Shown piece after piece: positions 1-6,135 of a stretch of DNA of 10,969 bases (position 1 is its first letter; each line of letters opens with the position of its first letter). This stretch comes from Victivallales bacterium (GTDB lineage Bacteria > Verrucomicrobiota > Lentisphaeria > Oligosphaerales > Oligosphaeraceae), in assembly GCA_017963875.1 (NCBI GenBank), contig JAGCTA010000541.1, forward strand, positions 1 to 10,969, written 5' to 3'. The notes below the pieces were generated by a model. It was not told where the DNA came from and made no database searches. It saw nothing but the letters and a program-made list of their open reading frames with translations. A program made the translations under genes and the position numbers.

Positions 1-1102
1 GGTCGGCGGCTTCCTTCCATCCGATATAGGACAACATCATCTGAGCGGAAAGGATTAGGCTGCCAGGGTTGACCTTGTCCTGATTTGCGTATTTGGGCGC
101 CGTTCCATGAGTCGCTTCGAAGACGGCCGTGCCCGTAAGGTAATTGATGTTTCCGCCAGGGGCAATGCCGATGCCGCCGACGCACGCGGCCAACGCGTCG
201 GAAATATAGTCGCCGTTGAGGTTGAGAGTGGCAATAACGCTGTATTCTGCTGGACGCGTCAGAATCTGCTGGAGGAAAGCGTCTGCCAGGCAGTCCTTGA
301 CAGTGATGGTCGTTCCAGTCTTTGGATTCTTGAATTGGCACCAGGGGCCGTTGTCAATCAATTCCGCGCCGAATTCATCTCTCGCGACCTGGTAGCCCCA
401 TTCGCGGAACGCGCCTTCTGTGAATTTCATGATGTTTCCCTTGTGGACAAGGGTGACTGAGGGGCGGTCATCGTCAATCGCATACTTGATGGCTGAACGC
501 ACAAGGCGTTTTGTCCCTTCTTCTGATACGGGTTTGATGCCGATTCCGCAGTGCTCGGGGAAACGGATTTTCGCATAGCGGGGCGCAAAATTCTCTTTCA
601 GAAAAGCCTCAAGTTTGAGTGTGTCCTCATGGTCGGCGGTGAATTCAATCCCCGCGTAGATGTCTTCCGTGTTCTCGCGGAAAATCACCATGTCAACGTT
701 TTCAGGATGAAGGACAGGGGAAGGGACGCCTGAGAACCAGCGGACAGGACGCAGGCAGACATACAAGTCGCATTCCTGGCGAATGGCGACGTTCAGGCTG
801 CGGATGCCGCCGCCGATGGGCGTCGTCAACGGTCCTTTAATGCCGACAAGATATTCCTTGAACGCCGCCAGCGTCTCCGCAGGAAGCCAGGAGCCTGTGG
901 CGTTATAGGCCTTTTCCCCCGCAAGGACTTCCTTCCAAGCAATTGCCTTCTGGCCCTTGTAGGCCTTGGCGACGGCGGCGTCAACCACCATTTTCGTCGC
1001 TCGCCAGATGTCTGGCCCCGTTCCATCGCCTTCGATGAAAGGAATAATTGGATTGTCGCCTACATTAAGACCGTTGGAAGTCATTTCAATTTTGCTGGGC
1101 AT
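1..1102 (-). CDS. icd: NADP-dependent isocitrate dehydrogenase, 3' end beyond the window
   Basis: Oxidative decarboxylation of isocitrate to 2-oxoglutarate with NADP+, in the TCA cycle in the cytoplasm. The minus strand reads without a stop from ATG (1102-1100) to the left edge, 367 codons. Visible family motifs are EGDGTGPDI near residue 24, the substrate loop VPSPVLHPE near 126-134 with the serine (about residue 128) equivalent to the E. coli phosphoregulated Ser113, [13 protein letters not shown] (141-153), the [13 protein letters not shown] block, LNGDYISD and [12 protein letters not shown]. Similarity to the E. coli type enzyme runs through the whole visible length. Since the E. coli enzyme is 416 aa, roughly 45-50 residues should lie outside. 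An AGGAG ribosome binding site (plus-strand 1112-1116) lies 9 nt before the ATG. It is transcribed divergently from rplY from its own promoter. Nothing is broken in the visible part. Confidence 0.97.
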   Translation of the reverse strand, partial: MPSKIEMTSNGLNVGDNPIIPFIEGDGTGPDIWRATKMVVDAAVAKAYKGQKAIAWKEVLAGEKAYNATGSWLPAETLAAFKEYLVGIKGPLTTPIGGGIRSLNVAIRQECDLYVCLRPVRWFSGVPSPVLHPENVDMVIFRENTEDIYAGIEFTADHEDTLKLEAFLKENFAPRYAKIRFPEHCGIGIKPVSEEGTKRLVRSAIKYAIDDDRPSVTLVHKGNIMKFTEGAFREWGYQVARDEFGAELIDNGPWCQFKNPKTGTTITVKDCLADAFLQQILTRPAEYSVIATLNLNGDYISDALAACVGGIGIAPGGNINYLTGTAVFEATHGTAPKYANQDKVNPGSLILSAQMMLSYIGWKEAAD

Positions 1103-1133
1103 CAGAGTATTCTCCTGTTGTTTGGGTGGACAA

Positions 1134-1145
1134 CGCCACGTGGCG
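1134..1145. promoter_or_regulatory. 12-bp perfect palindrome in the icd leader, operator-like
   Basis: CGCCACGTGGCG is its own reverse complement. It is flanked symmetrically, after 3 unmatched bases on each side, by GGA (1128-1130) and TCC (1149-1151). It lies between the predicted icd start point and the icd ribosome binding site, so it could be a repressor operator or, in RNA, a small hairpin. The sequence shows the symmetry; the regulatory role is inference. Confidence 0.4.
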
Positions 1146-1180
1146 GCATCCTGCTTGTTTAATAATCAATAATATAAAAG

Positions 1181-1209
1181 ATAATATTCCGTGCGCTAGT
1201 GGAATTCAA
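1181..1209 (-). promoter_or_regulatory. Promoter of icd
   Basis: On the minus strand TTGAAT (plus 1204-1209) and TATTAT (plus 1181-1186) are separated by exactly 17 nt, a good sigma70-type match. Transcription would start near 1174 and give an icd leader of about 70 nt that contains the palindrome at 1134-1145. Confidence 0.6.
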
Positions 1210-1260
1210 TCAAAAAGACCGCATTTGCAGAAAAAAAACATGAGAAAAAAACTATAGCGA

Positions 1261-1289
1261 TTGGCAATTTCAGATACTTGCATTATAGT
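1261..1289 (+). promoter_or_regulatory. Promoter of the rplY-pth-rpsF-ssb-rpsR-rplI operon
   Basis: TTGGCA (1261-1266), a 17-nt spacer and TATAGT (1284-1289) form a strong sigma70-type promoter. Two A tracts (1231-1238 and 1245-1251) lie just upstream and could act as an UP element, which would suit a ribosomal protein operon. Start of transcription is expected near 1296, about 65 nt before the rplY start. Confidence 0.65.
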
Positions 1290-1359
1290 AAAAACTCAGT
1301 CTAAAAGGCTACAGAGATAAGCGAGAGTGAACTGGAAAACCATAGAAGGGTTAGTTATT

Positions 1360-1986
1360 ATGAGTACTACAATGAGCATCAATGCCAATGAGCGTAGCGA
1401 ATGCGGCACGACGGCAAGCCGTCGCATGCGTCGCGCAGGGATGGTTCCTGTCGTGATGTATTCTCACGGACAGGAAGCAATCGCGCTCTCCATCACGGCC
1501 GCAGACGCGGCAAAAATCCATCAGCATACAGGATTGCTGGAATTGGTTGATACGGACAACGGGAACAAGCGTACCGCCGTTGTCAAGGATGTTCAGATTC
1601 ATCCTCTGAACAACAGTATCCTCCATATTGACTTGCTGGCTGTCAAGGCTGACGAAATCGTCGAAAGCACTGTTGAAGTCGAAGGAATCGGCGAAGCCGT
1701 CGGTACCCGTGCAGGCGGACAACTTGAGCAGGTTCTGTTTGAACTTGCCATCAAGTCCAAGCCTACGGATATTCCAGAGAAAATCGTTGTCGATGTATCT
1801 GGGATTGAACTCGACCAGGCGTTGCACGTCAAGGATGTCGTGGCACCTGAAGGTGTTGAAATCATCACGGATCCTGAACTTATCGTCTTCCATGTCCGTA
1901 CTGTCAAGGCTGAAGAGCCTGCAGAAGAGACTGCGGCAGCGACGGAAGGCGCGGCTGAAGCACCAGCGGCCGAAGAGAAGAAGTAA
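1360..1986 (+). CDS. rplY: Large ribosomal subunit protein bL25, long CTC-type
   Basis: A 50S protein that binds 5S rRNA. The N-terminal domain (about residues 1-95) shows the family pattern: SRRMRRAGMVPVVMYSHG, where E. coli-type proteins have a similar basic stretch followed by VYG. It is followed by the second beta-rich TL5/CTC domain (about 100-185, with GEAVGTRAGGQLEQV and DVSGIELDQALHVKDV) and ends in an Ala/Glu/Lys-rich tail. At 208 aa it is the long form, unlike the 94-aa E. coli protein. I chose ATG 1360 because GAAGGG (1345-1350) sits 9 nt upstream. An in-frame GTG at 1327 would add 11 residues, has no convincing ribosome binding site and adds nothing conserved. It is the first gene of the operon; pth follows after 93 nt, an arrangement also known from Firmicutes (ctc next to spoVC/pth). 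Confidence 0.93.
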   Translation: MSTTMSINANERSECGTTASRRMRRAGMVPVVMYSHGQEAIALSITAADAAKIHQHTGLLELVDTDNGNKRTAVVKDVQIHPLNNSILHIDLLAVKADEIVESTVEVEGIGEAVGTRAGGQLEQVLFELAIKSKPTDIPEKIVVDVSGIELDQALHVKDVVAPEGVEIITDPELIVFHVRTVKAEEPAEETAAATEGAAEAPAAEEKK

Positions 1987-1990
1987 GGAA

Positions 1991-2071
1991 CTTCAGGCGG
2001 CATGAACGGTATTTGCCGTTTGTCTGAAGATGTTTGAAAACAGGGTTTATAGTAATGGGCGCAAGCCCGTT
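1991..2071 (+). other. Two RNA hairpins between rplY and pth
   Basis: First hairpin: CTTCAG (1991-1996) with CTGAAG (2024-2029), enclosing CGGCA (1998-2002) with TGCCG (2014-2018). An alternative inner pairing is AACGG (2005-2009) with CCGTT (2016-2020). Second hairpin: AATGGGC (2054-2060) and GCCCGTT (2065-2071), seven pairs including one T-G, closed by a GCAA tetraloop of the GNRA type. It ends 8 nt before the ATG at 2080. Neither is followed by a T tract, so they are not intrinsic terminators. A role in mRNA processing or in pth translation is only a guess. Confidence 0.4.
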
Positions 2072-2079
2072 GACGAGCG

Positions 2080-2730
2080 ATGACGGACACCATTCAATTC
2101 GCTGAAAAGAAAGAATTGGAGTCATCGGAATTGAGATTGCTGGTCTGTCTTGGCAATCCAGGCAATGAGTACGCGGAAACGCGTCACAATGCGGGATTCA
2201 AGGTCGCAGAGCAGATTCTTGGGCGGTTTCATGGGCATCCAAACCCATGGCAGCCAGAGAAAGGCGAACTATTTGAGATGGAGATATCCAATCGTCCAGT
2301 TCGTCTGTTGAAGCCGATGACATACATGAATTCCAGTGGCGATGCGGTGGTGGATGTCACCAGCCATTTCGGAATCTCCCCTTCCGAGGTGCTGGTCATC
2401 AGTGACTGTATGGATTTGCCGTTAGGGCGTCTGAGAATGCGTCCAGGAGGCTCAAGCGGCGGTCAGAAAGGTGTGCGTTCCATTCTCGCTCGGCTCGGGA
2501 CGGAGGCCGTGCCCCGTCTTCGGGTTGGTATTGGGAGACCGCAGTCCAGTGAATGCAACGTGATTGATTACGTGCTTGCACCCTGGACTTCCGTTGAGCA
2601 GGAAGCGCTGACGGTCATCCTGCCGAAAGCCGCCGACATGGCTGTCAAAGCCGTTTTGGAAGGGCTGGAGGCCGCGATGAACGAATGCAATTCATGGCTG
2701 GCGGACAACAACAATGCCGAAAAAAAGTAA
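2080..2730 (+). CDS. pth: Peptidyl-tRNA hydrolase
   Basis: Cleaves peptidyl-tRNA that has dropped off ribosomes, recycling the tRNA. From ATG 2080 the protein has 216 aa. Landmarks align with E. coli Pth at a constant offset of 16: Asn26 of GNPG (E. coli Asn10), catalytic His36 in TRHNAGF (His20), Asn84 in YMNSSG (Asn68) and Asp109 in the SDCMDLPLG segment (Asp93). At the positions of E. coli His113 and Asn114 this protein has Gln129 and Lys130 (GGQKG), a real deviation in the substrate groove. The start is uncertain: ATG 2080 has no good ribosome binding site and adds 17 residues, whereas TTG 2131 has GGAG (2118-2121) 9 nt upstream and gives MRLLVCLGNPG, the usual family beginning. The stop codon TAA (2728-2730) abuts the rpsF ribosome binding site, so the two genes are translationally close. 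Confidence 0.93.
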   Translation: MTDTIQFAEKKELESSELRLLVCLGNPGNEYAETRHNAGFKVAEQILGRFHGHPNPWQPEKGELFEMEISNRPVRLLKPMTYMNSSGDAVVDVTSHFGISPSEVLVISDCMDLPLGRLRMRPGGSSGGQKGVRSILARLGTEAVPRLRVGIGRPQSSECNVIDYVLAPWTSVEQEALTVILPKAADMAVKAVLEGLEAAMNECNSWLADNNNAEKK

Positions 2731-2741
2731 GGAGTACAACG

Positions 2742-3149
2742 TTGAGAAAGTACGAAGCGGTTTTCATCCTCGATCCGCGCAAAGTCGAGGGTAACGGTGA
2801 GGCGTTCGATGCCTCAATCCAGGAAGTCCTGAAGGAAAACAATGCGACCATCGAGCGCGTGAAATGCCTTGGCAGCAAGACGTTCGCACGTCAGATCAAA
2901 AAGCACAAGGTTGGCATCTACTGGGATTATGTCTTGACTGCAAGTCCCGATTCCATTGCCAAACTCAAGGATTTCTATCGCTTGAATCAGACGGTTCTTC
3001 GTCTGGTCTTCTTCCTCTATGAGGATGGTCAGGACGACGATGTGTTCAATCCCACGGAAAACCGTGCGAAACTGTTTAAGGAAGAATCCTTCACCGAGGG
3101 ATTTGACCATGATGATCGCCCATACGGCGGCTATGGCGACAACAACTGA
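2742..3149 (+). CDS. rpsF: Small ribosomal subunit protein bS6, TTG start
   Basis: A 30S protein that pairs with bS18 on the platform. The 135-aa product begins MRKYEAVFILDPRKVEG and continues through the ferredoxin-like fold with VKCLGSKTFARQIKKHKVGIYW (shown here as family signature, about residues 44-65) and the LNQTVLRLVFF strand. After about residue 100 there is an acidic, Gly/Asp-rich tail ending YGGYGDNN, longer than the minimal 95-residue core but within the family range. TTG 2742 is preferred because GGAG (2731-2734) lies 7 nt before it and the protein then starts exactly where bS6 proteins start. Upstream in-frame codons would run back into pth. It is followed by ssb, as in the widespread rpsF-ssb-rpsR operon. 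The stop codon is buried in a hairpin (3138-3166). Confidence 0.95.
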   Translation: MRKYEAVFILDPRKVEGNGEAFDASIQEVLKENNATIERVKCLGSKTFARQIKKHKVGIYWDYVLTASPDSIAKLKDFYRLNQTVLRLVFFLYEDGQDDDVFNPTENRAKLFKEESFTEGFDHDDRPYGGYGDNN

Positions 3150-3166
3150 ATAAGTCAATTGTTGTC
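3138..3166 (+). other. Hairpin across the rpsF stop codon
   Basis: GACAACAA (3138-3145) pairs with TTGTTGTC (3159-3166), eight perfect pairs. Beyond one C/A mismatch, TGA (3147-3149, the rpsF stop) pairs with TCA (3155-3157), leaving a five-base loop. It ends 11 nt before the ssb ribosome binding site. No T tract follows, so it is not a terminator. A processing or ssb-expression role is inference. Confidence 0.45.
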
Positions 3167-3192
3167 AGGAAAGCATAGGGGAGACGTTGACA

Positions 3193-3717
3193 ATGTGCGC
3201 TTCTTTCAATAAAGTTCTTCTGATGGGCAATCTTACCCGTGACCCTGAAGCCCGCTCGACATCGGGTGGGCAGGCCGTGGTGACGTTTGGCCTTGCAGTG
3301 AACCGCACGATTTCCACGGCACGTGGTGAACAGCGTGAAGAGGTGACGTTTGTCGATGTCGAGGCATGGGGGCGTCAAGGCGAGGTCGTTCAGCAGTATT
3401 GCCGCAAAGGCAGCCCACTTTTTGTCGAAGGTCGTTTGAGATTCGACCAATGGCAGGACAGGGAGACAGGCCAGAAACGCAACCGTTTGACGGTGACTGC
3501 GGAAACGATTCAGTTGCTGGGAAGTCCAGCGCGTGGCGTCGGATATGGTGAGGATGGCCAGATGGGTGTGCCGATGCAGGGTTATCAGCCGCAGCAGGGA
3601 TATGGAATGCCGCCAGTCCAAGGGGATGGGCGGGTTCCGCCACGCGGTGGAATGAATGTCGGGCCGATGCCTGAGTTTCAGCCCATTAGCGATGACACCC
3701 CAAACAATCCATTTTAA
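3193..3717 (+). CDS. ssb: Single-stranded DNA-binding protein
   Basis: Coats single-stranded DNA during replication, recombination and repair and recruits partner proteins. The 174-aa product has an N-terminal OB fold (about residues 1-110) with FNKVLLMGNLTRDPEAR, VTFGLAVNR, EVTFVDVEAWGRQGEVV, the GSPLFVEGRLRFDQW segment and NRLTVTAETIQLL. A Gly/Gln/Met/Pro-rich flexible linker follows. The protein ends in DDTPNNPF, which keeps the terminal Pro-Phe but has only two acidic residues close by, weaker than the E. coli DFDDDIPF tip. ATG 3193 has GGGGAG (3178-3183) at 9 nt; the in-frame TTG 3187 would be only 3 nt from it and is unlikely. It lies between rpsF and rpsR, its usual place in the S6 operon. 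Confidence 0.95.
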   Translation: MCASFNKVLLMGNLTRDPEARSTSGGQAVVTFGLAVNRTISTARGEQREEVTFVDVEAWGRQGEVVQQYCRKGSPLFVEGRLRFDQWQDRETGQKRNRLTVTAETIQLLGSPARGVGYGEDGQMGVPMQGYQPQQGYGMPPVQGDGRVPPRGGMNVGPMPEFQPISDDTPNNPF

Positions 3718-3781
3718 GAGTCGTCAATAATCAACTGAGCCAGCCAAGGTCGCTGGTGAACAATAGAGGAAAAAGAGAAAG

Positions 3782-4015
3782 ATGAAAAACATGAAACCGC
3801 GTCGTCATCGTCGCAAGATAGTTCGTCAGAAAGTATGCCGTCTTTGTGAGAACAAGATTTTCAACATTGACTTCAAGGACGTTGAGTTGATTAACCATTA
3901 TCAGACCGAAGGCGGCAAGATTCTGCCGCGTCGCATTACTGGGAATTGCTACAAGCATCAGAAGATGCTGGCAATTGCCGTGAAGCGTGCCCGTGTTTTG
4001 GCTTTGGTTCTCTGA
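3782..4015 (+). CDS. rpsR: Small ribosomal subunit protein bS18, cysteine-containing form
   Basis: A 30S protein that binds next to bS6. It has 77 aa with a basic N terminus and the family signatures CRLC (residues 19-22), [31 protein letters not shown] (about 44-61) and [11 protein letters not shown] at the end. Cys19, Cys22, Cys56 and His59 are arranged as in the zinc-ribbon-like (C+) versions known for bS18; metal binding is inferred, not shown. AGAGGA (3765-3770) precedes ATG 3782 by 11 nt. An internal ATG at 3791 is an alternative start. A small stem (CCAGC 3740-3744 with GCTGG 3752-3756) lies in the 64-nt gap after ssb. rplI follows 24 nt later. Confidence 0.96.
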   Translation: MKNMKPRRHRRKIVRQKVCRLCENKIFNIDFKDVELINHYQTEGGKILPRRITGNCYKHQKMLAIAVKRARVLALVL

Positions 4016-4039
4016 TAACAACATGTAAGGAGCAGCGAG

Positions 4040-4504
4040 ATGTCAGTTCAACTCATACTCATTGAAGATGTCGCCGACCTCGGGAAGATCGGTGACCAGG
4101 TGCATGTGGCAGAAGGCTACGCACGGAATTATCTCATCCCCCAGAAGAAGGCTGAATTGGTTACTTCAGGTGCCTTGAAGCGTATTGAGGCCAAGAAATT
4201 GCGCCTTCAGAAAGAACATGAGGAAAGGATTGCTGTTGCAACAAAAATGGCCGAGCAGATTGCCAAGATGCTGTTGACTATTCCTGTCGCGGCTGGCGAA
4301 AACGACAAACTGTACGGTTCTGTCAGTGCGGCGCAGATCAGCGAAGCGATGGCTGCGCAGGGCATTGAAGTCGAAAAAGGCGCAGTGAATCTTCCTGAGC
4401 CAATCCGTGAACTTGGCGACTTTGATGTCGAAGTCCGCCTCCATGCGGAAGTCACAGCGAGTGTCAAGGTCAAGGTTGTTCGTGCCGAAGCCAAAGCAGA
4501 ATAA
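4040..4504 (+). CDS. rplI: Large ribosomal subunit protein bL9
   Basis: A 50S protein that projects from the L1-stalk side and helps frame maintenance. The 154-aa product has the standard two-domain form. The N-terminal rRNA-binding domain (1-50) contains LILIEDVADLGKIGD and the signature EGYARNYLIPQKKA. A long charged connecting helix spans about residues 45-75, and the C-terminal domain contains LTIPVAAGENDKLYGSVSA and IEVEKGAVNLPEPIRELGDFDVEVRLH. Length matches the family (E. coli 149 aa). GGAG (4029-4032) lies 7 nt before the ATG. It is the last gene before a strong terminator, so it closes the ribosomal operon. Confidence 0.97.
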   Translation: MSVQLILIEDVADLGKIGDQVHVAEGYARNYLIPQKKAELVTSGALKRIEAKKLRLQKEHEERIAVATKMAEQIAKMLLTIPVAAGENDKLYGSVSAAQISEAMAAQGIEVEKGAVNLPEPIRELGDFDVEVRLHAEVTASVKVKVVRAEAKAE

Positions 4505-4554
4505 TGGATATCGGTCATGCGTCTTTTGTGGCGCAATGAACTGAACAGAAGTCT

Positions 4555-4590
4555 AACCCACGTTTTGAGTCATGCGAAACGTGGGTTTTT
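4555..4590 (+). terminator. Intrinsic terminator after rplI
   Basis: AACCCACGTTT (4555-4565) and AAACGTGGGTT (4577-4587) form a perfect 11-bp stem with an 11-nt loop, and the T tract covers 4586-4590. It lies 50 nt after the rplI stop and 47 nt before dnaB, so it ends most transcripts of the ribosomal operon. Confidence 0.88.
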
Positions 4591-4636
4591 GTGCCAAAAG
4601 AATACTTATTGAAAAGAATGGAGGGAGAAAAATCCT

Positions 4637-6055
4637 ATGGAATATCCGCAGAGCAAGTCAATGGATGCTGAAAATCCTCTGAAGATATTGAATATCGGTC
4701 GGAAGATGCCTGCAAACGAAGAGGCCGAACAGGCGGTTCTTGGCGCAATGCTGTTTTCTGCCGAGGCCGCTTCGACGGTGATGGGGCAGTTGCGCGTTGA
4801 AGGCGCGTTCGCACGTCCAGCCAATCAGACGATTTTCAATGCGATGCAGGAATTGGTACGTGGCAGAAGCGAATCCGCAATTGACCCCGTAGTGTTGGCG
4901 GATACACTTGAGCGTTCTGGAATGCTTGAGGCGGCGGGGGGACGCGAATATATTACCCAACTGATGGAGGCCGTTCCGACAGCCGCCAATGTCGAGTTTT
5001 ATGTCGATATCGTCAAACAGAACGCCATCCTTCGCCATCTGATCACCACCTGTGCGGACACGATGCTGAAATGCTACGAGTGCCAGGAAGACGCGCGGAC
5101 TCTTCTTGATTCAATTGAACAGCGAGTTTTTGAGGTCACGGGAATGAATGAGACCAAGGAACTGATGACTGTTCAGCCGCTGGTCAGAGAGGCTGTGGAG
5201 TATCTTGACAAACTCATCCATAACAACGCCGATGTCCTTGGCTTGAGAACAGGCTATGAGATGGATCGTATGATTACAGGTCTGAAGCCAGGAGAACTTT
5301 TTGTCATCGCGGCGAGGCCTTCAATTGGAAAAACGGCATTTGCACTGAACATAGCGACCAATATCGCCCTGGCACCGACAAATCCCGTGCCAGTAGGTAT
5401 TTTTAGTTTGGAAATGCCTGCGTTGCAGTTGATCCTGCGAATGATTTGCAGCCTTTCAAGAACAAGCCTCAGCGAATTTCGGAACAATGGGCAAATCAAT
5501 AGCGCGAGGTGGCAGGAAGTCATGAATGCGGCTCAGGCGATTTCACAGTCAAAATTCATCATTGATGACACGGGTGCCATCGACATTCTGGAACTTCGCG
5601 CCAAGGCGCGCCGCATGTGTAGCAAATATGGCGTCAAGGTCATTTTTATCGATTATCTTCAGTTGATTCATGCTCAGACAAAGAGCAATGCCAGCCGTGA
5701 AAACGAGGTTTCCATGATATCAGGCTCATTGAAGGCTATGGCGAAGGAACTGAATATCCCCGTTGTGGTTTTGGCGCAGTTGAACCGCCAGGCAGAGCAG
5801 GGCGAGAAGCCGAAACTCAGTCACTTACGTGAATCGGGTGCCATTGAGCAGGACGCGGACGTCGTCGCCATTCTCCATCGTGAAAGAGAGAAGCAGATGG
5901 AGCAGAAGGAAGGGGACAATACAGGGCTTCCTGCTGAGGTTATTATCGCCAAAAACCGTAATGGCGGAACGGGAACGCAGGAACTGCTTTTCTTCCCCAA
6001 ATACACGCGCTTTGAGAACAAAGCGCGTATTGATGATTCGGATGTGCCGCAGTAA
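4637..6055 (+). CDS. dnaB: Replicative DNA helicase DnaB
   Basis: Hexameric 5'-3' helicase of the replication fork. It has 472 aa, the usual length for the family. The N-terminal helical domain (about 25-125) begins MPANEEAEQAVLGAML. The RecA-type motor (about 200-460) shows GYEMDRMITGLKPGELFVIAA, Walker A ARPSIGKTAF (226-235), the catalytic glutamate in FSLEMP (Glu259), Walker B KVIFIDYLQLI (334-344), the LRESGAIEQDADVV motif (397-410) and KNRNGGTG with the likely arginine finger Arg441. No intein or frameshift interrupts it. A very strong ribosome binding site, GGAGGGAG (4620-4627), lies 9 nt before ATG 4637. It follows rplI as in many bacteria, but behind a terminator. I see no convincing promoter in 4591-4636, so expression may rely on readthrough or on a promoter I could not recognise. 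Confidence 0.97.
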   Translation: MEYPQSKSMDAENPLKILNIGRKMPANEEAEQAVLGAMLFSAEAASTVMGQLRVEGAFARPANQTIFNAMQELVRGRSESAIDPVVLADTLERSGMLEAAGGREYITQLMEAVPTAANVEFYVDIVKQNAILRHLITTCADTMLKCYECQEDARTLLDSIEQRVFEVTGMNETKELMTVQPLVREAVEYLDKLIHNNADVLGLRTGYEMDRMITGLKPGELFVIAARPSIGKTAFALNIATNIALAPTNPVPVGIFSLEMPALQLILRMICSLSRTSLSEFRNNGQINSARWQEVMNAAQAISQSKFIIDDTGAIDILELRAKARRMCSKYGVKVIFIDYLQLIHAQTKSNASRENEVSMISGSLKAMAKELNIPVVVLAQLNRQAEQGEKPKLSHLRESGAIEQDADVVAILHREREKQMEQKEGDNTGLPAEVIIAKNRNGGTGTQELLFFPKYTRFENKARIDDSDVPQ

Positions 6056-6135
6056 TGTCTCTAAGACGTTTCAAAATATCTGTCTGTCCTTGCATTAAGA
6101 AATCATTTAGTCAGTCTTAAGGAGTGTTTTTGTTT

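Noticed and set aside
107..460. Plus-strand open frame inside the icd region
   Set aside because: The minus strand encodes an intact, highly conserved isocitrate dehydrogenase over this interval.
3091..3621. Long open frames on the minus strand opposite rpsF/ssb (also opposite rplY, 1351-1893)
   Set aside because: They lie antisense to well-supported ribosomal and ssb genes, lack ribosome binding sites and show no protein-family features.
6062..6119. Inverted repeat TAAGAC/GTCTTA between dnaB and the hydrolase gene as terminator
   Set aside because: Only 6 bp with a 46-nt loop and no T tract; likely chance.
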